Part shown: piece by piece, positions 17,035 through 25,587 of the stretch | How the letters are laid out: the number at the start of each line of letters is the position of its first letter | Position numbering within the stretch: position 1 is the first letter of the stretch | Source of the DNA: Paracoccaceae bacterium | GTDB lineage: Bacteria > Pseudomonadota > Alphaproteobacteria > Rhodobacterales > Rhodobacteraceae | Reading direction: 5' to 3' | NCBI GenBank assembly: GCA_007116575.1 | Contig: SKIF01000040.1 | Location: 1-34,721 of the forward strand | DNA length: 34,721 bases | Translations under genes and position numbers: made by a program | The notes under the pieces: model-generated | Database searches by the model: none | What the model saw: only the letters and a program-made list of their open reading frames with translations | Told to the model about the DNA's origin: nothing

Positions 17035-17493
17035 ATGCAGCTAGACGCCATGGATTGTCGTATTCTGCGGGTGCTGCAGAAACAGGGACGCGTGACCAAT
17101 GCCGAACTGGCGGACCTGGTCAACCTGTCGCCCTCGGCCTGTCACCGGCGGGTGCAACGGCTCGAGGCCGAAGGCTTTGTCGCAGGATATCACGCACGGC
17201 TCGACCTGCGGCGGATCGGGCGCGCGACCGTGGTGTTTGTGGAAATCAAGCTTTCTGGCCAGAGCGATGAGATTCTCGACGCGTTCGAGCGCGAGGTGCG
17301 GCGGGTGCCGGATGTGCTGGAATGTCACCTGATGGCGGGTAGCGCCGATTACCTGCTCAAGATCGTGGCCGCCGATACCGAGGATTTCGCCCGCATCCAC
17401 CGCCGCTATCTCAGTCGTCTGCCGGGAGTGACGCAGATGCAGTCATCATTCGCCCTGCGCACAGTGGTCGAGACCACAGCCGTGGATATCTGA
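17035..17493 (+). CDS. Lrp/AsnC-family transcriptional regulator, probable regulator of ald
   Basis: A 152-residue regulator with an N-terminal helix-turn-helix (about 1-60, including [19 protein letters not shown]) and a C-terminal RAM/AsnC ligand-binding domain. The latter includes [20 protein letters not shown], the amino-acid effector fold. The start is the ATG giving [11 protein letters not shown], with a gaaggag ribosome-binding sequence 11 bases upstream; the frame is open further back. Divergent Lrp-type genes next to ald (often called AldR) activate it in response to alanine, so the same role is likely here. Confidence 0.92.
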   Translation: MQLDAMDCRILRVLQKQGRVTNAELADLVNLSPSACHRRVQRLEAEGFVAGYHARLDLRRIGRATVVFVEIKLSGQSDEILDAFEREVRRVPDVLECHLMAGSADYLLKIVAADTEDFARIHRRYLSRLPGVTQMQSSFALRTVVETTAVDI

Positions 17494-17508
17494 CACGCCC
17501 CAAGTAAT

Positions 17509-17551
17509 GCGCCCTCGGACCGTGTCGTTAGACCCCACGGCCCGGGGGCGC
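17509..17551. terminator. Terminator hairpin, copy A of a four-copy family
   Basis: Arm gcgccctcggaccgtg (17509-17524) pairs with 17536-17551 over 16 positions, with one G-U pair and one A-C mismatch, followed by TTT. It lies between the convergent Lrp-type gene and mscL and can serve both. The same arm sequence recurs near 22.3, 26.4 and 34.7 kb. Confidence 0.8.
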
Positions 17552-17562
17552 TTTCTCACCCC

Positions 17563-17946
17563 TCAGCGAGCCTTCAGCGTGTCGCGGATCTCGGCCAGCA
17601 ATTCCTCGGCGGTGGGGCCTGCGGGTTCCTCGGGGGCGGGGGGCTCTTCGGTCTTGCCCATTTTCGAGAGCTTGTTGACCGTGCGCACCAGCATGAACAC
17701 CACAAAGGCGATGATCAGGAACTTGATCACGGCATTGATGAAATTGCCGACCATGAATTGCGCATCGCCAAGACCGAAACTGATGGTGGAAAAATCCACC
17801 CCGCCGACGAAAATGCCGATCAGCGGATTGACCAGATCATCGACCAGCGAGGTCACGATGGCCGTGAAGGCCGCGCCGATGATGATCCCCACGGCCATGT
17901 CCATCGCATTGCCTCGGGCGATGAAATCCCTGAACTCCTTGAGCAT
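17563..17946 (-). CDS. mscL: Large-conductance mechanosensitive channel
   Basis: A homopentameric inner-membrane safety valve that opens under hypo-osmotic shock. The protein has 127 residues. The start [20 protein letters not shown] and the pore helix [20 protein letters not shown] are hallmark MscL sequences. A second membrane helix ([15 protein letters not shown]) lies at about 78-93, followed by an acidic/Pro-rich linker and the C-terminal helix [10 protein letters not shown]. It stands alone, with the copy A hairpin after it. Confidence 0.97.
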   Translation of the reverse strand: MLKEFRDFIARGNAMDMAVGIIIGAAFTAIVTSLVDDLVNPLIGIFVGGVDFSTISFGLGDAQFMVGNFINAVIKFLIIAFVVFMLVRTVNKLSKMGKTEEPPAPEEPAGPTAEELLAEIRDTLKAR

Positions 17947-18034
17947 GTTCTGTCCTCCGTCAATGTTTTGTGCCCAGTATGCATTAAACTGCGATGGGCA
18001 AAATGATTCGTTCGCCGCTGCAGTTGGGGGCCGC

Positions 18035-18481
18035 TCAGTCCAGCACCCCGGTCAGCACATAGCGCAGCGCAGCGACCACCTGCTCGGGCGTCTCGGCCAC
18101 GGCCAGCGCGGCCGCGTCCACTTCCTTGAGCGCATGCGCATGGTCCGGCCCGTGCAGCACGATCAGCGCCTTGCCCAGAGCGCTGGCATAGCCCGCGTCA
18201 AACGCCGCATTCCACTGGCGGTATTTGTCGCCAAACCGGACCACCACGACATCGGCATCGGCGAGCGCCTTGCGGGTGCGGATGGCGTTCAGTTTCGCGC
18301 CCTTGTGGTCATGCCAGAATTTCTCGGTCTCGGCTCCGAAGATATGCACACCGCAATCATCCGAAGCATCGTGATCGGTCACCGGGCCAGTGAAACTGAC
18401 CGGCAAGTCGGCGGCACCGGCCATGATCTGCTCGCGCCAGTCGGTATGGATTTCGCCGGCAAGATAGACATTGAGCTGCAT
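18035..18481 (-). CDS. YtoQ-family protein
   Basis: A 148-residue cytosolic protein of the YtoQ family, related in fold to nucleoside 2-deoxyribosyltransferases. It opens with [14 protein letters not shown] and has the [20 protein letters not shown] block, resembling the nucleotide-binding segment of that fold. The actual reaction is unknown. The start is the ATG behind a gaaaggga ribosome-binding sequence. The frame remains open for 72 more codons upstream, across a 21-base tandem repeat, but that extension lacks any domain. It is divergent from the PCMT-like gene. Confidence 0.85.
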   Translation of the reverse strand: MQLNVYLAGEIHTDWREQIMAGAADLPVSFTGPVTDHDASDDCGVHIFGAETEKFWHDHKGAKLNAIRTRKALADADVVVVRFGDKYRQWNAAFDAGYASALGKALIVLHGPDHAHALKEVDAAALAVAETPEQVVAALRYVLTGVLD

Positions 18482-18524
18482 GAGATCCCTTTCGGTTATG
18501 GCAATGCCCAAACAATACCATGCC

Positions 18525-18566
18525 GACATTGGTGCGACAGTGCAAGACATTGGTGCGACAGTGCAA
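18525..18566. repeat. Two perfect 21-base tandem repeats in a divergent promoter region
   Basis: The unit starts gacattggtgcgacagtg and occurs identically at 18525-18545 and 18546-18566, between the divergent YtoQ-like and PCMT-like genes. A 21-base step is two helical turns, so paired protein binding on one DNA face is possible. A recent slippage duplication is the simple alternative. Confidence 0.9.
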
Positions 18567-18654
18567 ACGGTGACGTCGCGTGCTCTTGTGTTGCGGGGGT
18601 CCGCGTTCTGTGGCAATGACAGGGCAGGGAAAACCAGACCAGCGAGTTCAGTTG

Positions 18655-19308
18655 ATGACCGATTTTGCCGCACGACGCAGGATGATGGTGGACACACAGG
18701 TGCGCCCCTCGGATGTCACGAAATTCCCGATCATCGACGCGATGCTGCGCCTGCCGCGCGAGGAATTCGTCCCCGATGACAAGGTCGAAGCGGCCTATGT
18801 CGGCGAGAATCTGGCGCTTGGGAGCGGGCGGGTGCTGCTCGACCCGCGCACGCTCGCCAAGATGCTGGACGCGCTGCTGCTCACGCGTGCCGATCTGGTG
18901 CTCGATATCGGCTGTGCGACCGGCTATTCCAGCGCACTGATCCTGCAGATGGCGCAGGCCGTGGTCGCGGTCGAGGAGGATGAGGCGCTGGCCGAGGCCG
19001 CCGAGGCCGCCTTCGCCCGAACCGGCACCGAAACAGTGGTGCTGCATCGCGGCGCGCTGAACGCCGGTGCGCCGGCCCATGCCCCCTATGATGCGATGAT
19101 CCTGCAGGGCGGGATCGCCGAATTCCCGCAAGACCTCGTCGGCCAACTGCGCGAAGGCGGCCGGGTTGCGGCGCTGTTCATGGACGGGGCGCTTGGTGTG
19201 GTGCGGTTGGGCCTGCGCCGGGGTGACAAGATCGTATGGCGCGATATCTTTAACGCCGCTGCACCGGTTCTGCCGGGGTTCGAGCGCGCCGGGGCCTTCA
19301 GCCTCTAG
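18655..19308 (+). CDS. PCMT-family SAM methyltransferase-like protein
   Basis: A 217-residue relative of protein-L-isoaspartate methyltransferase. The SAM loop VLDIGCATGYSSA is intact, but the canonical GQTISQP active-site block is replaced by ENLALGSGRVLLDPRTLAKML, so it may not repair isoaspartate. The canonical pcm is at 5697-6338. The start ATG is chosen from the family-like N-terminus MTDFAARRRMMVDTQVRP; an in-frame ATG 39 bases upstream is an alternative because the ribosome-binding site is weak. It sits directly before tolC, an arrangement I recall from many alphaproteobacteria. Confidence 0.88.
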   Translation: MTDFAARRRMMVDTQVRPSDVTKFPIIDAMLRLPREEFVPDDKVEAAYVGENLALGSGRVLLDPRTLAKMLDALLLTRADLVLDIGCATGYSSALILQMAQAVVAVEEDEALAEAAEAAFARTGTETVVLHRGALNAGAPAHAPYDAMILQGGIAEFPQDLVGQLREGGRVAALFMDGALGVVRLGLRRGDKIVWRDIFNAAAPVLPGFERAGAFSL

Positions 19309-19332
19309 CGCTGCCGCAACCAGGCAAAAGCA

Positions 19333-20736
19333 ATGAACAGAAAGGGCGCGTGCATGAGCCGCATATTCAGAATTGCAGGCCTGATGTTGGCTTTGTTCAT
19401 GGCATCCGCGCCCGCCGCTGCTCAGTCACTCGCCGATACACTCGCTGCGGCCTATCGCAATTCCAACCTGCTCGAACAGAACCGCGCGTTGCTGCGCGCA
19501 GCCGATGAGGATGTTGCGCTGGCCGTTGCCGATATGCGTCCGGTGCTGAATTTCATCATCGACGCTCAGAGGCGGTACCAGACAGGCAGCCCCGAGACCA
19601 CCTCGCTGGCGTTCAACCTGTCTGCCGAGGTGACCGTGATCGATTTCGGGCGCGGGCAATTGGCGCGGGACGCGGCCAAGGCGCAGGTTCTGGCAACCCG
19701 GCATGCGCTGGTCGATATCGAACAGCAGGTGCTTCTGAACGCGATAAGCGCCTATATGGATGTCCGGACCGCAAGCGAGACAGCAGCGCTGCGCCGGGCC
19801 AATGTGCGTGTCATTTCACAAGAGCTCGAGGCCGCTGAGCAACGCTTTGAGCTGAGCGAGATCACGCGCACGGACGTGTCGCTGGCCGAGGCGCAACTGG
19901 CCGCGGGGCGCGCAGCGCTGGCGGCCGCAGAGGGTGATCTGGCCGCAGCGCGCGAAGCGTTCAAGCTGGCAACCGGCATTGCCCCCGGCAGCTTGCCGCC
20001 GCCGCCAGCCTTGCCGCGCACGGCGGCCAGTCTGACCGCCGCACAGGATATCGCACGCCAGTCGCATCCCGGTGTCCGGCAGAGCCTGCAAGAGGTAAAA
20101 GCCGCAGAGCTCAATGCCGAGCGCGTCTTCCTGCAGCGGCGCGGCAGCGTGACCGGGTCGGTTACGATGGGCAGGCAGTTTACAGACCCGGGCCAGATGC
20201 CGACATTTGGCGACACCACCACCGTCACTGCGGGGGTGCGTTACGCGCGGCCGTTGTTTCAGGGTGGCGGGCTCAACGCGCTCTATCGTCAGGCCAATGC
20301 GCGGCGGGACGCCGCGCGCGCGGGGCAGCACCAGACCGTGGCGCAGATCTTGCAGAATGTTGCCGTGGCTTGGGCCAATGTCGATGTCGCCAGTGCGCGC
20401 ATCGCGGCCAGCCGCCAGCAGGTCCGGGCCGCGCAAAGCGCCTTCGAAGGGGTGCGCGAGGAAGCCCGACTCGGGGCACGCACCACGCTTGATGTGCTCA
20501 ATGCCGAGACCGACCTGCTTGATGCCCGCACCACGCTGGCTGAGGCGCAGGCTGCCGAGCAGGTCGCGACCTACAACTTGCTCGCCACGATGGGCCTGCT
20601 GACGGTCGATCATCTCGGCCTGGGGATTCCGACCTATGACCCCGAAGCCTATTTCAACGCCGTGCGCAATGCGCCTGTTTCCTCGCCGCAGGGCGAGGCG
20701 CTGGACCGTGTGCTGCGCGCGCTGGGGCGTGACTAG
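19333..20736 (+). CDS. tolC: TolC-family outer membrane efflux protein
   Basis: The trimeric outer-membrane channel used by type I secretion and RND efflux pumps. The 467-residue protein begins with a signal peptide (hydrophobic core about 14-24, cleavage near APAAAQS). Two OEP repeats of long amphipathic helices follow, with landmarks such as ITRTDVSLAEAQLAAGRAAL in the first half and the matching LGARTTLDVLNAETDLLDA in the second. An internal ATG seven codons in (19354) also gives a complete signal peptide and is an equally good start. No inner-membrane pump or adaptor gene is nearby. It follows the PCMT-like gene by 24 bases. Confidence 0.95.
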   Translation: MNRKGACMSRIFRIAGLMLALFMASAPAAAQSLADTLAAAYRNSNLLEQNRALLRAADEDVALAVADMRPVLNFIIDAQRRYQTGSPETTSLAFNLSAEVTVIDFGRGQLARDAAKAQVLATRHALVDIEQQVLLNAISAYMDVRTASETAALRRANVRVISQELEAAEQRFELSEITRTDVSLAEAQLAAGRAALAAAEGDLAAAREAFKLATGIAPGSLPPPPALPRTAASLTAAQDIARQSHPGVRQSLQEVKAAELNAERVFLQRRGSVTGSVTMGRQFTDPGQMPTFGDTTTVTAGVRYARPLFQGGGLNALYRQANARRDAARAGQHQTVAQILQNVAVAWANVDVASARIAASRQQVRAAQSAFEGVREEARLGARTTLDVLNAETDLLDARTTLAEAQAAEQVATYNLLATMGLLTVDHLGLGIPTYDPEAYFNAVRNAPVSSPQGEALDRVLRALGRD

Positions 20737-20918
20737 GCCCCGGCTGCCCGCACCGCAGGCAGAAGTGAACCAAGACCGAACTCGATGATTGTCTTGTCCG
20801 GCTGCGCGCGTTAATCTTTCTTCCACAGCACTGCGACGGATCAGACCTGCCCATTGGACAGGTCAGGGGCGGCGCAGCGGCGTGACGGGCGAACGGGCAA
20901 GGCAAGAAGGGCAACAGG

Positions 20919-22253
20919 ATGACAGACGCAATGTCCCGGCGTGAGATCGAGGATGTGCTGGTTTCTATCCGCAGGCTGGTCTCGCAAGAGGACAAGGCCC
21001 CCGCTGTCAGGTCGTCCGGGGCTCCGACAGAGAGACCGGCAGAGAAACTCGTCCTGACCTCGGCCCTGCGCGTTGATGAACCCGCCAAGGGGTTTGACCC
21101 TCATCCCTTCGTTCCGTCTGCGCATGAGGCCGGGCAGGATGCGCCGCCTGTAAGCATTGAAGCCCATGCCCAGCATGTCGGAGCCGAAGACGCCCATCGG
21201 ATTGCCATGGAACATGTGCCAGTGGCTGGTGCGCCCGCCACGACAGAATCTGCGGACGCGACAGGCGATCAGGCCCGGGCAGAGGATTTGAGTGCAGTCT
21301 CGCCGGTCTGGCCAGACATGGACGCGCAAGAGCCGCTCGCCCCGCGTCCGGAACAGGGCGGGGACGCGGCTCTGGCACCGCAGAATGATGCGGAAACGGT
21401 TGCGGAAAACACGACGGCACCGGAAACGGCCTCATTTGCGTCAGAAGGCCCAACAGCCGATGCTGTCGCGCAAGCCGATTCTGGTCCCTCTGCGCCCAAG
21501 GTCACGCCGACGCCTGACGCTGAGGACGAGCCGGAATTGCCCGCCGATGAAGAGCTGTCGCTGTTTGCCAATGTGACACCTGTCGCGGCCCCCGCCATGG
21601 CCCCTGTCTCTGGTGTTGCGCGTCCTGTCGGGCGGGACACCGACAGGCCCGGCAGCGGGCGAGAGCTTTGGCACAGCCCTGCAGGGTCGCTTCTGTCGCG
21701 CATACAGAATGCCAGCAACCTGCGACTCCCCGAGGGCGAGGCGCCACCCTTATCCGCCGGAGCGAAGGCGCAGCCCGCACCCGAGGGCGAATCGTCGCCC
21801 GCACCCGCCATGTCCGCTGACGAACCTCCGCCGCTGGTTGCATTCCGTCGCGCCCGCACCGGACAACCTCCCGTCTCGTCCGAAGAGGAAAGCGCGGTCG
21901 CGCAGCCCGAACCCGGGGCGCCAGAAGGAGCAGCGCGCGTGACACAGCCCGCCGAACCCGAAACACAAGGCGTCGAAGACTCATCGCTGGAGGCGACTCT
22001 GGCGCGGCTGGAAGCCCTGCTTGCCGGTGGCGCGTCGGAAGCGGTCACGCCCGATGAACCTGTCGGCGAAGATGCCCCCGCGGCCGACGAGGCCGCGCGC
22101 GAACCGGTGATTGACGAGACCATGCTCTATCAGCTTGTCGCCCATACGGTGCGGCAGGAATTGCAGGGCGAGCTGGGCGAAAAGATCACCCGCAACATCC
22201 GCAAGCTCGTGCGCGCCGAGGTTGCGCGCGAACTGGCGCTGCGCAAGCTGTAA
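20919..22253 (+). CDS. PopZ-like (DUF2497-type) acidic disordered protein
   Basis: A 444-residue protein with a short N-terminal helix (MSRREIEDVLVSIRRLVSQE), a central region of about 350 residues rich in Pro, Ala, Glu and Asp, and a helical C-terminus (LYQLVAHTVRQELQGEL through LVRAEVARELAL). This layout, and the N-terminal E-(D/E)-(V/I)-L-x-S-I-R-R pattern, resemble PopZ, the polar organising protein that anchors chromosome origins at the pole. The C-terminal helices, in PopZ used for oligomerisation, are present but diverged. Its place after the PCMT-like and tolC genes matches the order I recall for popZ genes, where valS follows; valS is not here. The assignment is an inference. Possible alternatives are any coiled-coil scaffold. 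Confidence 0.6.
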   Translation: MTDAMSRREIEDVLVSIRRLVSQEDKAPAVRSSGAPTERPAEKLVLTSALRVDEPAKGFDPHPFVPSAHEAGQDAPPVSIEAHAQHVGAEDAHRIAMEHVPVAGAPATTESADATGDQARAEDLSAVSPVWPDMDAQEPLAPRPEQGGDAALAPQNDAETVAENTTAPETASFASEGPTADAVAQADSGPSAPKVTPTPDAEDEPELPADEELSLFANVTPVAAPAMAPVSGVARPVGRDTDRPGSGRELWHSPAGSLLSRIQNASNLRLPEGEAPPLSAGAKAQPAPEGESSPAPAMSADEPPPLVAFRRARTGQPPVSSEEESAVAQPEPGAPEGAARVTQPAEPETQGVEDSSLEATLARLEALLAGGASEAVTPDEPVGEDAPAADEAAREPVIDETMLYQLVAHTVRQELQGELGEKITRNIRKLVRAEVARELALRKL

Positions 22254-22287
22254 TTCGCCTTCGTTTGCGGGAGTCCCGGCGTCAAGA

Positions 22288-22336
22288 AAGCGCCCTCGGA
22301 CCGTGCCTCGCCCAGCCGTACGGCCCGAGGGCGCTT
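22288..22336. terminator. Terminator hairpin, copy B of a four-copy family
   Basis: Arm aagcgccctcggaccgt (22288-22304) pairs with 22320-22336 over 17 positions with a single A-C mismatch. It lies between the convergent PopZ-like and YcgN-family genes, so it can end both transcripts. Confidence 0.8.
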
Positions 22337-22406
22337 GGGTGCGCGTTATTTGGCATGCTGTGAAACCCCGTCTTTGATCAAGGGGAACAATCGCAAATCA
22401 AGTGAG

Positions 22407-22850
22407 TCACGCGTCGAGCGGGTAGTCTTCCCAGTCCTCGACAGGCAACTGAACTTCCGAAACAGTCTGCCCGCGCACTGAAATCCCTGCCTTGTGCGTT
22501 GTCTCCGGGTCGCCGGTCCGCAGCGGGTGCCATTCGGGCAGGGTCTGGCCCTCATGCAGCAACCGATAGGCGCAGGTCCCGGGCATCCAGTAGGCGATTT
22601 CGGGAAGCGTGTCGGGGGTCAGAACCACGCATTCGGGCACATGGCGCTTGCGTTCGGTGTATTTGGCGCAGCGACAGGTCGCGTCATCGAAGAGCTTGCA
22701 GGCGACGCGGGTAAAGATCAGCTCGCCCGTGTCGATATCCTCGAGCTTGTTGAGGCAGCATTTGCCGCAACCGTCGCAGAGCGCCTCCCATTCGGCCTCG
22801 TGCATTTCGTGCAGCGGGATCGTCTCCCAGAATCTCTCGCGCAGGGTCAT
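22407..22850 (-). CDS. YcgN-family cysteine-cluster protein
   Basis: A 147-residue protein with a conserved cysteine cluster (CDGCGKCC near residues 26-33, then further single Cys in the CRC and ECVVL segments), suggesting a bound metal or iron-sulfur cluster. The family (UPF0260/YcgN) has no established reaction. The start ATG gives MTLRERFWETIPL, the family N-terminus; the frame is open upstream but overlaps the helicase promoter region. It is divergent from the helicase gene, with a 101-base gap. Confidence 0.9.
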   Translation of the reverse strand: MTLRERFWETIPLHEMHEAEWEALCDGCGKCCLNKLEDIDTGELIFTRVACKLFDDATCRCAKYTERKRHVPECVVLTPDTLPEIAYWMPGTCAYRLLHEGQTLPEWHPLRTGDPETTHKAGISVRGQTVSEVQLPVEDWEDYPLDA

Positions 22851-22951
22851 GGCGGGCAGATACGCTTCCCCACCGCCGAGGGAAAGCCCCCCGACGGGTT
22901 GTTTTCGTGCCGCGTCGCCATACCATTGCCGCAGCGAAACAGACCGGCCCC

Positions 22952-25372
22952 ATGCCCGACACCCTGCACCATACCTCAATTCTGCCCGGCCCCCTGCGCG
23001 ACTGGTTCGCAGCGCGCGGCTGGATGCCGCATCCGCACCAACTGGCCATGCTGGAGACACCGGGCGACCGACTGCTGATCGCGCCCACGGGCGGGGGCAA
23101 GACGCTGGCTGGGTTTCTGCCGACGCTGGCGGAGGCGTGTGATGGGCTCGGGCCGGGGCTTCATACGCTCTATGTCTCGCCGCTCAAGGCGCTGACCCAT
23201 GACATCGGCCGCAATCTGGCGCAGCCCGTGGCCGATCTGGGGCTGGGGCTGCGGATTGAGGACCGCACTGGCGATACGCGCGCCACCACCCGCGCGCGCC
23301 AGCGCGTGGACCCGCCCCATATATTGCTGACCACGCCCGAGAGCCTCGCGCTGATGCTGTCGTACCCCGAAGCCCCGCGCATCTTCGGTGCTCTGCGCCA
23401 TGTGGTGATCGACGAAATTCACGCGCTGGCCGAGTCGAAACGCGGCGACCAGTTGGCGCTGGGGCTGGCTCGGCTGCGTGGGCTGGCACCGGGGCTGCGC
23501 GTGGCGGGGCTCTCGGCCACGGTCGAGAACCCGGCGGCACTGGCCGAATGGATGGGCGGCGCGCAGGTGATCGAGGCTGATCCCGGCCCCGCGCCGGACA
23601 TCGCCATGCTGCCCACCGCGCTCGCGCCGCCATGGGCCGGGGGCGGGGGCGCCTATGCCGCGCGCGACGTGATGGCGGCCATCGCAACCGCGCGGCTGAC
23701 GCTTGTGTTCATCAACACCCGCGCGCAAGCCGAGCTGTTCTTTCAGGCGCTTTGGGCCGTGAACGACGCCAATCTGCCGATTGCGCTGCACCATGGCAGC
23801 CTCGCGCGCGAACAGCGCCGCAAGGTCGAGGCGGCAATGGCGGCGGGCGAATTGCGCGCGGTGGTGGCGACCGGGAGCCTCGATCTGGGGCTGGACTGGG
23901 GTGATGTCGATCTGGTGATCCAGATCGGCGCGCCCAAGAATGTCAAGCGGCTGGTGCAGCGCATCGGGCGGGCGAACCACCGCTATGACGCGCCCTCGCG
24001 CGCGCGCATCGTGCCCGCCAACCGCTTTGAGGTTCTCGAATGCGTGGCCGCGCTGCAGGCGGTTGAGGCAGGTGAGCTGGACGGGGAGGGGCGCGTGCCG
24101 CAGGGTGGGCTTGATGTGCTGTGCCAGCATATCATGCTGTGCGCCTGCGCCGGGCCGATCGAGCCGCAGGCGTTTTTGACAGAGGTACGACGGGCGGGCG
24201 CTTACGCCGGGCTCAGCCGTGCGGCCTTTAACGATTGCCTCGATTTCGTGGCCACTGGCGGCTATGCGCTGCGCGCCTATGACCGCTGGCAGAGGCTGGT
24301 CGAGCGCGACGGGCTCTGGCATCTGCGCGATCCGCGCGCGGCCAAGGCGATCCGCATGAATATCGGCACGATTGTCGCGCCTGAATTGCTGTCGGTGCGG
24401 CGCGGCCCGCGGGGCGGGGCACCGCTGGGCGAGATCGAAGAGAGTTTCGCGGCCTCGCTGCTGCCCGGCGACACGTTTCTCATTGGTGGGCAGACGGTGC
24501 GCTATGACCGGCTGCGCGACATGGTGGTCGAAGTCACGCCCCAGCCCGCGCGACAGCCAAAGATCGCGGTATTCAACGGGCTGAAGATGGCGACATCGAC
24601 CGAGCTTTCTGCGCGGTTGCTGGCGCTGATCGGTACGCCATCGGCATGGGGTGCCTTGCCCGAACACACCCGCGACTGGCTGGAACTGCAGGCCCGCATC
24701 TCGGCCCTGCCGCGCCCCGGCACCGTGACCTGCGAGACTTTCCGCCGCGCGGACCGGTGGTATTTCGCGCTCTATTCCTTCGCGGGACGCAATGCGAACC
24801 AGACGCTGGGGCTGTTGCTGACGCATCGGATGGAACGTGCGGGACTGGCACCGCTGGGATTTGTCGCGACCGATTACGCGGCTCTGATCTGGTCGCTGGA
24901 GCCTGTCCGCGACCCTGCGCCCCTGCTTTCCCCCGAGGGGCTGCGCGCGGGCATGGCCGACTGGCTGGCCGGGAACGCTGTGATGAAGCGTAGCTTTCGC
25001 GCCGTGGCGACTGTCGCGGGGCTGTTGCAGCGCAACCTGCCGGGGGCGCGGAAATCGGGCAGGCAGGCGACGTTTTCCAGTGATATCCTCTATGACACTT
25101 TGCGCAAATTCGACCCCGACCACCTGCTCTTGCGCATCACACAGGCCGAATCGATGCGCGGTCTGGCCGATTTCGGCCGGGTCGAGGAGATGCTGCGCAC
25201 AAGGTCGCAGATCGTGCATCTGCGCCCGCCCCATGTCACGCCCTTTGCAGCACCCCTGATGCTGGAAGCCGGGCGCGTGCCGATCCGCGCCTCGGGCACG
25301 GAGCGGTTGATCGAGCAAGAGGCCGAGACGCTGATGCGCGAGGCGGGTCTGGACCGGACAGGTGTTCGCTGA
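22952..25372 (+). CDS. Lhr-type DEXH helicase, ligase-associated
   Basis: An 806-residue superfamily 2 DNA helicase with the Lhr core. Motif I APTGGGKT is at 44-51, TTPES at about 127-131, DEIH at 154-157, SAT at 188-190 and motif VI QRIGRANHR at 336-344, followed by the Lhr winged-helix and C-terminal domains. The length fits the ligase-associated group, found beside an ATP-dependent ligase, a beta-CASP exonuclease and PdeM. Here the PdeM-like gene is 1.25 kb downstream, but the ligase and exonuclease are not in the window. The start follows from the ATG giving MPDTLHH; an in-frame codon 45 bases upstream is possible. Confidence 0.93.
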   Translation: MPDTLHHTSILPGPLRDWFAARGWMPHPHQLAMLETPGDRLLIAPTGGGKTLAGFLPTLAEACDGLGPGLHTLYVSPLKALTHDIGRNLAQPVADLGLGLRIEDRTGDTRATTRARQRVDPPHILLTTPESLALMLSYPEAPRIFGALRHVVIDEIHALAESKRGDQLALGLARLRGLAPGLRVAGLSATVENPAALAEWMGGAQVIEADPGPAPDIAMLPTALAPPWAGGGGAYAARDVMAAIATARLTLVFINTRAQAELFFQALWAVNDANLPIALHHGSLAREQRRKVEAAMAAGELRAVVATGSLDLGLDWGDVDLVIQIGAPKNVKRLVQRIGRANHRYDAPSRARIVPANRFEVLECVAALQAVEAGELDGEGRVPQGGLDVLCQHIMLCACAGPIEPQAFLTEVRRAGAYAGLSRAAFNDCLDFVATGGYALRAYDRWQRLVERDGLWHLRDPRAAKAIRMNIGTIVAPELLSVRRGPRGGAPLGEIEESFAASLLPGDTFLIGGQTVRYDRLRDMVVEVTPQPARQPKIAVFNGLKMATSTELSARLLALIGTPSAWGALPEHTRDWLELQARISALPRPGTVTCETFRRADRWYFALYSFAGRNANQTLGLLLTHRMERAGLAPLGFVATDYAALIWSLEPVRDPAPLLSPEGLRAGMADWLAGNAVMKRSFRAVATVAGLLQRNLPGARKSGRQATFSSDILYDTLRKFDPDHLLLRITQAESMRGLADFGRVEEMLRTRSQIVHLRPPHVTPFAAPLMLEAGRVPIRASGTERLIEQEAETLMREAGLDRTGVR

Positions 25373-25587
25373 CCCACTGGCCACAATGCACACAGCCCGG
25401 AAATCATGCGCGACAGGAAAACCGGGGCAAAGGCAATCGCGAACCGGTGCTTGATCCATCGCTGTCAGGCAGCTTACCATCGCGCCGATGAGCCTGCGCC
25501 CTCCAGACAAGGATCACGCGATCTGTTCCAGACTATTTGACGAGGGTCATTGAGAGAAGTCAAAGCCACAGTCAGAAAGGCGTTAGC

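Noticed and set aside
18482-18697. Longer start for the YtoQ-like gene through the tandem repeat (repeated seven-residue CTVAPMS)
   Set aside because: The family N-terminus and a good ribosome-binding sequence mark the ATG at 18481; the extension has no family support and overlaps the divergent gene's leader.
22976-25510. An 844-codon open frame on the minus strand opposite the helicase gene
   Set aside because: It lies wholly antisense to a helicase with all motifs intact, is rich in Arg, His and Gln with no domain, and such long antisense frames are common in GC-rich DNA.
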